Source: Parus major (Eukaryota > Chordata > Aves > Passeriformes > Paridae). From it: a stretch of 64,000 nucleotides of DNA. The notes beneath the pieces are model-generated. The model had not been told where the DNA came from, ran no database searches, and saw only the letters and a list, made by a program, of their open reading frames with translations. Shown in pieces: positions 13,630 through 25,500 of the stretch (the first letter of the stretch is position 1; the number at the start of each line of letters is the position of its first letter). The stretch lies in the NCBI RefSeq assembly GCF_001522545.3, contig NC_031770.1:34907866-34971865 (forward strand). Direction: 5' to 3'. The position numbers and the translations under genes were made by a program.

Positions 13630-13645
13630 TTTTTTTTTTTTTTTT
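13630..13645 (+). repeat. T16 homopolymer
   Basis: Sixteen consecutive T followed by ACAG, which makes a fortuitous acceptor-like sequence. Confidence 0.95.
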
Positions 13646-15689
13646 ACAGTAGGGCTCCTGTAACCTGTATGTTTTTGGAGGTGCCTAGCTTAAAGAAAAT
13701 CATAGGTTGAAAACAATGAATTCAGTCCTGCTTCTTTTCAAAGACCAATTTCTTATCTTTTGTCTGAAGTAGTTCAACAAGATACTTAATCACTGATCCT
13801 GAAGTTTTTCATGTTGGTTGGTAGTGGTGCTTTGAAATGGTGCTTGATTGAACAAGTTAGACAAGCTTTTTCAAACTATCAAGGTTTTGCTTTCCTTAAG
13901 TAGTGGGATTAAGTCACCTTCACGCTGAGCATTACTTTGTTAGCTAGTAGCTCCATTTAGGATTTGCATAATGCTGTCTTTAAAACAAACTAATGCAGTT
14001 CAAAAGCTATATAGTAGCTGTTAGTATTAAATGAGCATCTGAGAGGTTAATACACTCAAGATTTAGTGACAATAATCTGTTAAAGCATTTAGTAAATGAG
14101 TGCTTGAGTTTCTGGACCAGCACTAGGTAATGATTTGTGGTGACTGCAAAGCTACCTAAATGAGAGTCTAAAGAAGGTGGTGGTAAAAGGACCATTGCCA
14201 TTCCTTAGTATCTTCCATTACTTAAAGTAAGCACCTGACATCTGCAAAAAATCTGTAAGCAAGCAAAGTAGAATAAGAGGAGACTTCTGAATAAATGTAC
14301 TTTGAGGTGGAGAAGGCTTTCCTGGTACCTGCATAAGAATTTTTTTACCTTATACAGAGATTATTCCATCTTTTTTAAGACATGATCATATATTAGAATC
14401 TTTATTCATTTAATAGTAGTCAAATTAAGGCAGTCAACATTAGAGTTGAGTACTATTTTATAGAATTCCATATTGCATACAAGGCTGTGCTAAATTAAAG
14501 TAGACTTGGTGAATTCAGGGCTGTGTAAAAAAATGTTAAATTCAGACTAAAAACTAATGTATTGTTTACAAAATGAGGTTAACTTTGCTGGTGTTAATTT
14601 GGATCGTTGCTCAGTTCAAGTTGTAGTTGAAATGAAAACTGAAGGAATTTTGTCTTCAGTTTCTTGAAACTTTTTATGGCCGATGGATTTTTACTGCTGT
14701 CTTGACCTTGATTGTACATTACTTCTTGTTATCCTTTGTTTTTCCTCTGTACTTTATTTTGATAATAAAAATTCTCCCAGAAAAATAATATCAGCTAACA
14801 TGTACTGTTTGAACTGTTGCCCAGTCCAGTGTTAAATAATGCGTTGTTGCTGTTGTATTAATGTTAAAAAATACAGGAGGTTAAAAAAAAAAATCAGTTA
14901 CAGATGTCAGCTGGCGTGGTAAATCATAACAGATACTATTTGGAGATGCTTGTGTCTTGTTCTTTTAATGAGTTATGCAGACAACTGTAGCACTGTTCTA
15001 TGTGTGAAATGATGAGTGGTGGTGGTGTTATAATAAGAGTGGCTAAGTGGTGACTTACATTTTTGTGCTTTTTTTTCATGTCTTGATCAAAAAAGTCACT
15101 TAATGCAAGGTAGAGACTAAGCATTATCTGTACTAGAATTACTATTAGATCATCTTTTTTATTAGTCTTTTAGGTTGTTACTGATACTGTTACTGATTCT
15201 GGCTAATTGAATTATGTTTTAGCTAGATGTAAGACTTGGGGAAGGGTGGGATACTCTTATCTATTAAAACTGACATGGTCAATGCACAGATACCACATCC
15301 ACATAGTGAATGTAGCTATTTGGTGTCTGTGAAAGGAATTGTCTCTGTGTTAAGTGTCTGATGCAAAGATTTTTAGCATTCCATTGCACAATTATGTCCC
15401 TTTGCTCTGTGTGGAAAGATCTTTGCATTATGAAGCTGCATACTGCACGTTTGTCAGAAATGTATCTTGAAAACATTAAACATTTTTTGTTAGTAGAATG
15501 AAGGCTGACGGTGGTATGAAAATTGCCTTTGATGTATATATTTTCAACCCCACCATAAAAAACTGATCAGGGAGTGATCAGGGAGAAACGGTAGGTGTGT
15601 GCTTGTGTTTATCTGCCGTGTTTGACTCAGTGAGCAACAGGAATGATTTCTGTTGCAGAGAAACTGATAGTGGGCAGGTGGCCAAAGCT

Positions 15690-15885
15690 GCTTTGGCTTG
15701 CTGAGATGGCGCTGAGGAGCAGGATGCTGACCGAGTCCAGCTCGGGATTGTTTTGGGATGTAAGTGAGCGAGCAGCCCTTCCAGCTTTCCCTCTGCTCTG
15801 TGCGAAGCCATGGTGCCAGCTGCCTGCAGCAGCAGTGTGGGCGGTCAGACGCCTTCCCTGGCACTGCCTTCAGGTAGAGATCTGA
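15690..15885. other. GC-richer patch with open frames on both strands
   Basis: This is about 200 bp with higher GC and scattered CpGs in otherwise AT-rich intron, ending at a possible donor (CAG|GTAGAG, near 15873). ORFs of 80 codons (+) and 106 codons (-) overlap it, and neither resembles a family I know. It could be an old repeat, a regulatory element or a cryptic exon. Confidence 0.25.
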
Positions 15886-17226
15886 ACCGTGGTGTTAATC
15901 CTCTTCTGTTTACTCTGCCTCGCTCTAAGGGAGAATTTTCGTGTTTACTGTGTCACTGAATAAATGCCATTTACACAGTATGATACTCCTTCTCAACTTC
16001 ATCACCTCTTCCACTCCTTTAAACTTCTCCCAAACTAGGTTTTTGCACATCTGATGACAAATGTTCTTGGTAGCACAAGACTTTTTATTTTTTTATTTAT
16101 TTGACCTTCAGGCAGTATTGTGCCAGTCTCTTCAGCTGCCCAGCTGAAGTCTCTGATATTCTAGTCAGCTCTGTGTATTTTGTATCACTATCATCACTAA
16201 ACAACACAGTAGAAGTTAATTTGAATATTTCTTCACCTACGTGTGCTTTTATGGACAAAGTGGATGAGTTCATTGCTTGTTTGGTTCTGGCAGTAACATT
16301 TTATGCAGAAAGCATATTCTTGGAGCAGGCGTGTGAAACGCAGCTGAGAGTTGCTTGTGGGGCGAAGGGAGGCTTTGACCTGCTTGCAGGTTTGTTTTGA
16401 TGTGTTCTCAATTCACGGCTTCCAGCATGTTTTTGAGCACCACACTCTGTGCCAGGCTGATCAAAACACTGACTTTTTCTCCATTAGCTGCATCTTTTAT
16501 TTCTTTGCTTCCTGTGGTTTCTGTGGTGCTGTTGGGGTCCCGTCAGGAGGCCAAGCCAGGGAAGTTTGCACAAGGAATGCCTGCGGTCAATGCCAATGAA
16601 TCTCTCTATGCAGCTATGCCAGTTTGAAGAACGGGATTATTCTCAGTCTTTGCTGTGTTCTGCAGTTGTGCCATTCCTCATGATCTATCAAATGTAATTA
16701 ACTCTTCCCAAATTTGTGGTATCCCTGATTAACTCCTCTGTCTCCAGACAAAGCAAGTTTCTTGTTCGTTTATTTTTAGCCACTTGATTTTTGCTGCCTG
16801 AAGGAGGCGTTCTTGGTGTTCTGTGTAGGCCCAGTGCAATAGCAAACACCTTGTCTTTTGAATACAGTAGGGTTTTTTGATTGATCTTGATATGCCTTTC
16901 TTTCTCGTCCGCCTTTGTGTAGTGATGCAGAGAAATTAGAATATGACCGAAGAGACTGGAATACTCTAGAAATGTATTTTTCAATGAGACAGTAGCATGT
17001 TTTTTCTGGAGGTACAGGTCTGGTCTGTCTTTCTTTTTCCCAGTGGTCTTTATGCTTCTGATTTACTGTTAACAATAATAGGACAAAATTCCACTAATAC
17101 ATTTCATAGCTGTTATCAGTAGCAGAAGATATATGAATAGTATTGTAGCAAATCCAATGATGGCTTTAATGAGTGGGATTTCCATAATATCATAATATTC
17201 TGGGGGTTATTCTGTTCATATACACA

Positions 17227-17252
17227 TGTATGTGTGTGTGTGTACACATATA
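17227..17252. repeat. TG microsatellite
   Basis: A short (TG)n run is flanked by ACACATGTA and TACACATATA, giving partial self-complementarity. Confidence 0.9.
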
Positions 17253-17949
17253 TAAATGTAAACTAAACCTACGGACTCATCTGACTAAAATTTCATAATG
17301 TGATGCAGCACTGTTTCATAACTTATCTAAAGTAACCCATTGCTTCTGTATCATTTCAAAGAACAACTGTGTGTATTTCCAATGTTATGCATAGTTCAGC
17401 ATGGTCAGAAATAACTGGGGTAAACCAGTCTGTGAGTTGTCTGGGAGTGCACCAGTCTGCTGGTGGGAAAAATACACTGGTAATGGAATAGAGGTGGTGT
17501 CTGTTTTTTCTAACAAAGTCTAACAGTTTTTAATTAGTAATATAGCAATTGCTTTTTTGCTGCTGTTACTGTAATCAATGATATTTAGCTTCATTTATTG
17601 TGGAGCAATATTAAGGCAGTCTTCTTCATATGTAATGAAGCTGCTATACGGTGATGCTGAAGGGATTATGTATCCAGGATTATTAAATAAATTTATGTTA
17701 TAAGCCATGGGCATTTCTAGTACTCTGAACACCTGTTTGTATAAACGGATTATATATTTGTATAAACAGTCAATTTTTTTAATAACATTTGTCTCCCAAC
17801 AAGATTTAATAGTTTCTTTGCTTTCTTCCACCTTTGCAATATAGGGTAGAATGTTAAACATTGCATGTAATATAATCGTTTGTGGTTTGACTTAGTAAAA
17901 AATTTTTCCAGGTGACTGTATATTGCATTTACATTCGTATATGTATTTT

Positions 17950-18052
17950 TTTTGCTGTTTATGTATGAGGAGCTATGCATATGAATATTAAATAATTAGA
18001 TAATATTAAATAATTACATATTGCTGTTTATGCATATGAATATTAAATAATT
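17950..18052 (+). repeat. Imperfect local duplication
   Basis: TTGCTGTTTATG and TATGCATATGAATATTAAAT occur twice, with the second pair about 54-70 bp after the first. The first copy has an insertion between the two blocks. An extra AATATTAAATAATTA lies between the copies. It looks like local slippage or duplication in AT-rich DNA. Confidence 0.85.
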
Positions 18053-18176
18053 TTGAAGCTTTGATTTTTATCATAAATCAGAAAATCATTGGCAAAAATG
18101 TTTCAAGAGTGAGATAACTTTACAACACAAGAAAAATAATTCTAGGACAAAAGTTAGGAAGGATGGAAGTAAAATT

Positions 18177-18192
18177 AAAAAAAAAAAAAAAA
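18177..18192 (+). repeat. A16 homopolymer
   Basis: Sixteen consecutive A. No retroposed gene is recognisable upstream of it. Confidence 0.95.
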
Positions 18193-21100
18193 TAATCAGA
18201 ATAAGCTTCAAATGTAGCATTTTTTTCCTCTTGTACTGTTTAGATTTCTTATTCCTAAACAGTGGGGAAAAAAAAGGACTATCTTGTTTGAAACTTTTGT
18301 TACAAAAATTTCAGTTTCATTTGATATTAAGGTGGTGACTTCTGGTATGAGCTTGGAAACTTAGTTCAAGTAGGGTGATTTGATTGTTCCCTTATCCATA
18401 GTAACTCTAGCTCTGTGTCCATGGGGTGTTTATAGCCTCTGTTACTGGATGCAACAAAGAAGTCGAATATGCATGATGTCACATCCAGCCAATTATTTCA
18501 AGTCTGTGTACTCATTCTGCTGTTTGTTTGTTTAGTTGGTATTTAGAAGGTATTTCCATACCTTTTTCTTTAAAAAAAATTTAGTTTTTACCATCTGATA
18601 CTAGGGAACAGCCCTTCTTAGTTATCATTCTTGTCTATTGCACTTTTGCTTTTCCAAAGAATTTGCTGTACTTTATACTTAGTTGGATTATGCATTTTGC
18701 TTCTGCATTCATACATGTGTGTAGTTGCTTCCATTATATCATGCCTGGTACAGTAACTAAACCCATAATGTAATGGGGAGGGTGCATTTAGTCTTGAAGT
18801 AGTCTCTTTCCTTTTCAGTGCTACAAATTAGTTTTCTTGAAACCTGATGCAATTATGTTAAATGCTTACTTTCCAATTTATACTTCTCAGGATCTCATTT
18901 ATGAGCACTGCTTCTCTATGTATTCTCTTCTTACTACATTTTTTCTGCAGTCAGCAATAATGAGTCTTTGACAGATTTGAACTCGAACCAACAAGAAACA
19001 ACTTTTTTTTAAAAAAAGGTAAAAAGGAATCCCAGCAGACAGCAAATGACACAGTTCTTAGTGTTCATTGCCAGTTAGGAGTATAAACTTACAATGTTTT
19101 ACTTGTTAGGGTGTGACTGCATGTGTTTACTCCACTGCCATATGATCTCTGAGGGCTAGCTTGTGATGCAAAGTCCTTACAATTGACTTACTTTTACTTT
19201 TTAAGAGCACAGTGTTTATTCCACCACTGACGGAATACCTCAGGCGCAGTACGTAATCTTAACAACCTAGTTTTGTTTGTAATAGTTATGGCTTTTTTCC
19301 TGTCAGTAAAAAGTTCATCAGGGTATAATTTCACATCATTTGCTGGTCTGTGAAAATGTTTTTTTATGAAAACTAAGTTGACTTTCTCTGTTACATTGCT
19401 GATGATTTGCTGACATTTTGTGGAGTTTAAGTAAATGTACTTAAATGTAAGTTATGGGCTTGCCTGGTTTCTCTTAAAGTTTGTTCCTGAACCACTATGG
19501 CAATTATAATAAAGTACTTACTAAAAGTGTAACATTTTAACACACTTGTCTCAGAAAGCATGGTCCATATGTGTAAGCACAATTGATAACTTTGCTAGCA
19601 TGATACCAATGATGTCAGCAGAGCCAGCAGCAACTAAAGTTGCCTGAAGTTTGGTGGGTTAGGCCATTAGGGCACTGTTGTGATTATTTTTTGGTACAGC
19701 TGTGCTGCATGTAACAAACACCAATTACACTGTGGTTTAGTTCTCTGCGTTTTGGTGACTAGATCAGGACCCTATTTGATATCATGTTTCAGCTGCAAAT
19801 TTAGTGTTACTAGTCTCTCAGTTATACTATTGTCTCCAAAAGATATTTCAACAATTATTTGGTCCTGTCTGTCTGGTCTTTATCAAATCTTTCAAGCTAA
19901 GGATGAGTTTTAGTTTTTGTGCTTCAACATGTTCAATTCATACTTTTGTAGATGTGCCACTTAAAAGTCTTAAGGGGGTGGATGAGGCCTGTTTCCTTCT
20001 ACTGTTTTGTTTCTTTGTGTGCGTGGCATATGGTGCAGGACAAAACAGCTATTACACCTGCCCTGGTTGCTTCTGTACTCTCCTGCAGTCTTGGTGACGT
20101 TTCCTATGTGAGAGAGGTAGGGAGGGAGCAAATTACAGCTAGTGTTGAGATAATTTTGCGATTCAAATTTTTTTGTTGCTGAACTTTAAACTTGTAAATT
20201 GAAGTGATTTCTGCCAAATCTGCTTCTGAATGATTTAAAACCAAAATAAAAACAACAAAGTGCAATCCCAGAGCAAATAATCAATTTAGTTTTGTTTTTG
20301 TTTTTTTTTTAAGGGTTTTGTATTAAGTACATTGTAATATTCATGATTAAAAAACAAAAACAGAAAAACCCAAACTCTGAAGATCTCTGTACCTCAGATT
20401 TAACTTTGACATTGATGATTTTTGTACTTGGAGATAACCAGTAGGGAATCCATATTCATTATACACTTTCTTTTACCATCTGTCTCTTTAGTTTTTGATA
20501 TGACATTATCTGTCATGTAGTTGGCCAGGATATAAACCATTCAAGAAATGTTTGCAAAAGTTCAGTGGAGATTTAAGAAAAAACTTTTCTGCCAGTGGGC
20601 TTTTGGACATGAGAAAGCAAAGGGAAGATTTCCTGCAGCCTTGTAACTCTGTGTTGTCAGGTGTAAGGATTGAAAGCACGGACAGACTTTTGGGCTCTGT
20701 CATCTCCCCTCAAACTTGGACAGTGCATTGGAAGGAGGTTGTTTGAATTAAATGGAATAGGGATGGGCTCTACAAAAGGAGAGGGAAGAATATAGAAGAG
20801 GGAGAGGGCTAGGCAATTAAACATGAGCTGAATGGATGATGAGGGAAACAGGGAGGAATTTAGAAAGGAGGAACTAGAACAGCTGGGGGAGTGATAAGGG
20901 CTGATGTTAGAAGAGGAGGTGGGGAAGAAAGATATGCAAAGGTTTGTGGTTTTGTACTTTCACTCTGCAGTTAAAGCTTGGAATAATTGACAGATTTCAT
21001 GAATTTACCTACCAAGTTAGTTAGGTCTTGAGTCACTGTAGTATTGGTCCAGATCAAAATTCATTACTTCCCCTGCCTTACAAGGCATTATCATTAGAAA

Positions 21101-21734
21101 ATATTTGCAAGCATTGTAACTCTATGGTGAATCTAATAAATATCCTTCTTATTTGTGAATAAATACAACTCCAAATGATGCAAATTCATATTCTATCCTA
21201 AAAATAAATGCAACTTTCTAAAAGAAATGTCTCACAAATCCTTGAATTCATGTGGTACATGTGGAGTTATATTCAAAAAGATCTGTAAATGCATCTTGTA
21301 TTTTATGTTTTTAATAGTCTTCCAGTTGCTGTCATGGAGTAAAATGTTTCTGCATTTAATTATCTACTAGGCAACAGTAGTGGGGCTTGGAAATGCATAA
21401 ACTAATGTGGATAGAGTTGGTCTGGAAATTAACTGAGTTGTTAGGGAAAACATTCTGCTGGAAGAAAATATGGTATTTAACTAAATTCCAATTCTCTTTT
21501 AATATCTCAGAATAATCAGAAAGGGTTAATCTCTTAAAGAGCTGTGCTTAAGGGTGGGTAAAGCTGTGTGCCTTCACTAGGATACTGTCTTGCAAGTTGA
21601 CTTCTGATGTAGCCTTGTGCTAGTTCAGAATAGGAAGGAATTGCTTTTCACAATAGGAGTTTGTATGGGACTATGTTTTGGATTTGTGATGAAATAGTTT
21701 TGATAACATACTGGTGTTTTAGGAATTGCTAAAC

Positions 21735-22186
21735 AGTGTTAGCATGGAGCTGGGGCCTTTTCTGCTTCTCATGCTGCCCCAGGTGCACAAGGAGATGGGA
21801 GGGGGGACACAGCTGGGACAGCTGCCCAACTGCCCAAAGAGATAGTCCACACCATAGCTCATCATACACCAGCATGGGAAGAAGGAGAGAGGTTTGCCAG
21901 CACTGCCTCTTCCTTGGGACTGGCTGGAGCTCAGTAGGTTGGCTGTTGATGAACAATTGTGGGATTTTTGCATTATTTGTGGTGGTTTTGTTTGTTTTAT
22001 TTTTCTTTGAGCAGTTTTGCTTTTCTTTTTATACTACTCCTTTTTCCTTATTAAGCTGTATTTATCTCAACCCCATGAGTTTTTGCATTTTTGTCCTTAT
22101 GATTCTCTCCCCATCCCAGTAGTGGGTGAGCAGTGAGCCAGTGGCTGTGTGGTACTTGTACTGCCTACTGGGATTGAACCATGACA
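21735..22186 (+). mobile_element. Endogenous retroviral LTR (solo), avian type
   Basis: This resembles the LTRs widespread in bird genomes. From 5' to 3' it has 'TGTTAGCATGGAGCTGGGGC' (start), 'GGGACACAGCTGGGACAGC', 'TTGGGACTGGCTGGAGCTC', a long T-rich stretch, 'TTTATCTCAACCCCATGAGT', 'ATTCTCTCCCCATCCCAGTA', 'GTGAGCAGTGAGCCAGTGGC' and an end in AACCATGACA. A TAAAC pentamer follows the end (22187-22191) and also lies just before the start (21730-21734), which may be a target-site duplication. The LTR proper may begin at 21737, because LTRs normally start with TG. No internal viral genes are present, so it is a solo LTR. The 128-codon ORF at 21736-22122 lies wholly inside it and is not a gene. 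The family name is not assigned. Confidence 0.8.
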
Positions 22187-24639
22187 TAAACCTTCCCAAA
22201 TTAACTGAAGTTATCAAAATTAAGTCTTGAAAAGTTTTTCTGATTGTCTACTGAGTGTTTTGAGTTAATATGAAAGAGTAATCCAGACTCTCACATGCTT
22301 TCAAGATCTGCCAGTGGCATGTTGTATAGATTCCTCTATATGTGCTTTAAGGGTTTGCTTGCTTATTTGGAGACTTCACCATATTTATGTTAGGTTTGAC
22401 ATTTTGCTTCTCTATTTCACTTTGACTTCTTCTTCTGGAATCTAAAGTATTACAGAAACTATTTGTTTGATGCTACTGCTCATGAAGTTGAATCACTGTA
22501 GTGAAGTTGAGACTGCAGTGAGCCTGCTACAGTTGAAATTTTTCTACTCCGCACATACACATTGCAAAATGATGTTTGGGTGTTGTTTAATATGTATATT
22601 GGTTGGTTTTAATATACAAGATTCTAGTGTCCTGTCATTATGTCCTCAGAATGTTTTCTTTTAAAGTCAAAGCAGTATTTATTTTATGTTTAAAAATAAA
22701 ATAGAAAAAAAGATGTTAACTTTAGGAGGAGAGAAAAAAGGTTCCTGTATTCTTGTTCCTCAGTGGTGCATTTGCCTTTTAGTCTCGTTTAGTATACAGA
22801 TCTGAATTTAATCTATGTATAAAAATATTAATATATTAATACACTAGTTATGTTGTATTAAATATTCTAATAAGGTGTAAATATATTATATATAAAGAAA
22901 AACAGTACTTGAAATCTCTGAAAGATACAGAGGTATTAAAAGTTGACCAAAATAATTTGCATTTTGCACCACTATAAAATAGATCATTATTTTTACCTAA
23001 CTGCAACATGATAGTGTTATTGAAGCACAGAAGTTATGTAGCTATAGCATCTGAGCCTTGTTAGCATAACAAATGTCACCCACTTAATGCTGGCCACTGG
23101 ACAACTTTATTTTCAGATGATTACTACAGTGCTGTGTTTTGTAATAATAACTGCATCCACAATTGGAGCATCTATGTGATTGGTATTACAGGGCAAACAC
23201 AGGGCTGTGGCTATGGGCACGAATGCAAGTGTATTTGTTTTATTCCAGTGTTTGTCACAACCAAGCCTTTTTTTGAAGGCAAAGGCTTTGTAGTGGAAAT
23301 GAAAACTATTTCTTATTGAAAATCTTGCACTCTTAATGTTGAGTTCTTAGAAGAAGAGAAAATGTTATTGCAGGCCAGTCATTTATGTAGTTAAACACAG
23401 TGTAGGTGTAAGTAATATGTATCTGTCTAGTTACCGTGTGTGGTCATTTTGATTTACCGCAACAGGCGTGGTGAACCTCAATGCCATCAAGTTTGTGATG
23501 GCTGAACTGTGGTTGTTGGTGAAGGTGGGTGTGTTAAGACGGAAGAACGCAGCCTGTTCTATCAGTTTGATATGTTGGGACCAGCCTCTTGTTTGACTTG
23601 TACAAACCTGGCTGTGCTCTTTTCAGACTGGTCTGGACAAAAGTGGGCATCTGAAGAGGGGCTGCAGTGAGTGGAGATGCAGGACATGATAACTCCTAGA
23701 CTGTGCCACTTCCTTGGGTGGCAGACATTTTACTTGGAAACAAGTGAGCTTCCAGGATAACCTAAGTTTATATTAAATGTTTAGGGACAAATTTGTCTTG
23801 GAGTTGATGGGAAGAGTACTATTGTTTCTCCTCAGCTGTTATTCAGTACAGCACCCTGCACACCATCCTCAAGTACTAGAAATAGCAATGCTGAGATGAG
23901 AGGGAAGGTTGTCATATCTCACCCTAATGCTTCTGGCACTATCCCCTTACGTCAAATCAAGTCAGTAAATTATTGAAGGACATATGTTAACTCTAGGAGG
24001 AAGCTTATTGGTGCATTAGTGTCTATATGGCTCTCTCAACTAATGAATTAAGCTAAGTTCAGAGTTAATATTTAGATCAAGGGCAGAAAAGAGTATCTGA
24101 TCTGACTCTATGGGGATTATATTGCATACCAAAACTGTGAAGGGTGGATGACAAAATACTAGTCAGGATTGTTTCCCTCATAGCACAAACAAGCTGAAGT
24201 TCCTCATATAAATAATAAATACTTCTTTACAAACAGAACAGTAAATGTAGTGAAGTACTCTGAGAATTTCTTCTTCTTTATTCAGGATTTGTCTACTACA
24301 GGTAAAGTAGAACTCAGGTCGCAGTTTAAGAGATGATGAGTGCACAAACTCTCCACTGCAGGAGCAATTTGTGGACAAAATTAATTTCTATTTTTTGCTG
24401 TGCATAAGCCTGTGCTACTCCTGGACAACTGAACAGCTTCAAGAGACATAACTGAGATAGATGGAGGATAAAAACTGAATCCAAGGTTTAAAATACATGT
24501 CTTTGAACTTCCTTTTATCACATCTGCTGGTCATGAACTTCTAGCTCCAGAGTAAAATAATTAAAGATTTTGAAGTTTCTGTTTGGGTCTTTATCGATGG
24601 GATGTCAAACCTACTGTAAAACGCTTTACTATGCTAAAA

Positions 24640-24662
24640 AATAGTAAATATATTTTACTATT
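24640..24662. repeat. AT-rich perfect inverted repeat at the edge of the GC-rich segment
   Basis: AATAGTAAA, a 5-nt TATAT spacer, then TTTACTATT form a perfect 9-bp stem. Similar TAAAACGC words lie on both sides (24617 and 24664). It ends about 90 bp before the minisatellite. Confidence 0.9.
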
Positions 24663-24752
24663 CTAAAACGCCCCTCTGGGGCAATGTGTTAGTAGTTGTA
24701 GAGGTTGTTTTGCCCTTGTGAGAAGCTGATCGGGGCAGGAGCGGCGGTGTGC

Positions 24753-25106
24753 GGCAGTGCGGGGGATGGCGAGCCGGCAGTGCGGGGGATGGCGAGCCGG
24801 CAGTGCGGGGGATGGCGAGCCGGCAGTGCGGGNNNNNNNNNNNNNNNNNNNNNNNNNNNNNNNNNNNNNNNNNNNNNNNNNNNNNNNNNNNNNNNNNNNN
24901 NNNNNNNNNNNNNNNNNNNNNNNNNNNNNNNNNNNNNNNNNNNNNNNNNNNNNNNNNNNNNNNNNNNNNNNNNNNNNNNNNNNNNNNNNNNNNNNNNNNN
25001 NNNNNNNNNNNNNNNNNNNNNNNNNNNNNNNNNNNNNNNNNNNNNNGGCAGTGCGGGATGGCGAGCCGGCAGTGAGGGATGGCGAGCCGGCAGTGTGCCC
25101 TGGCGG
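24753..25106 (+). repeat. G-rich 23-bp minisatellite interrupted by an assembly gap
   Basis: Three perfect copies of a 23-bp unit (GGCAGTGCGGGGGATGGCGAGCC) occupy 24753-24821, and a fourth is cut at 24832 by N. After the gap, two 21-bp variants (two G fewer) occupy 25047-25088, then a degenerate unit runs into GGCGGCGGCGG. Each unit carries a G5 or G3 run and CpGs, so the array is likely hard to sequence and variable in copy number. Several long ORFs that read across the N run in three frames are repeat artefacts. Confidence 0.95.
24833..25046. other. Assembly gap (214 N)
   Basis: This is a run of 214 undetermined bases inside the minisatellite. At 23 bp per unit it would hold about nine units if the gap size is true. 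Confidence 0.99.
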
Positions 25107-25500
25107 CGGCGGCGGCCAACTGCAGCCCGGGCTGCGGGAGCAGCACTGCCAGCCTGCGCATCCCTCCGGCCACAGTCGTGCCCCCTCGGCAGGAGCTGGG
25201 GAACGCTGTCTAAAGCCAGGAGACGTTTTGTTCTGTCTGAAGACAAAGGAGAAAAAGAAGGGACTTTGATGCTGTCTTCAGCGGCCTCGTACCAGAGAAG
25301 GTGTAGGTTGGTGCCGCACAAGGTGCTCAATGGAAGGGTGAGAAGCATCAGCTGCAAAAAAAACGTGCCGAATACATGGTGGGATGTGGGAGAGATAAAC
25401 TTCCCCAAGAGGAAGTGGAATTGCCATCCTCAGGGTTGTCTGAACTCACCTGGATGGATCAGAGCAGCTGACTAGCATTAGCTTTGCCCACAGTAGGAGT
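25089..25500. other. GC-rich CpG-containing tract of unknown origin
   Basis: After the minisatellite, GC and CpG content stay high to about 25330 (for example GGCGGCGGCGGCGGCC, TCCGGCC, CCCTCGG) and then fade to intron background by about 25500. A potential splice donor (G|GTGAGA) lies at about 25338. An open frame runs through the region on + but depends on N bases upstream and matches no family I know. It could be an alternative first exon with its promoter, or a remnant of an LTR retroelement with a GC-rich LTR. Neither is established. Confidence 0.4.

Noticed and set aside
16101..16627. Cluster of three overlapping + strand ORFs of 76-99 codons
   Set aside because: Different frames overlap with no shared pattern, no recognised domain and no splice-site support. 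Likely chance.
21736..22122. A 128-codon ORF with hydrophobic C-terminal half
   Set aside because: It lies entirely within an LTR, and the hydrophobic part comes from its T-rich tract.
23134..23319. Cysteine-containing ORF (HECKCICF) as a missing CRIM1 exon
   Set aside because: The cysteine spacing does not fit the expected CRIM1 sequence, and there are no convincing splice sites in the right phase.
24658..25475. Long ORFs (170-256 codons) on both strands across the N run
   Set aside because: They depend on undetermined bases and on a minisatellite read in several frames, with no family similarity.
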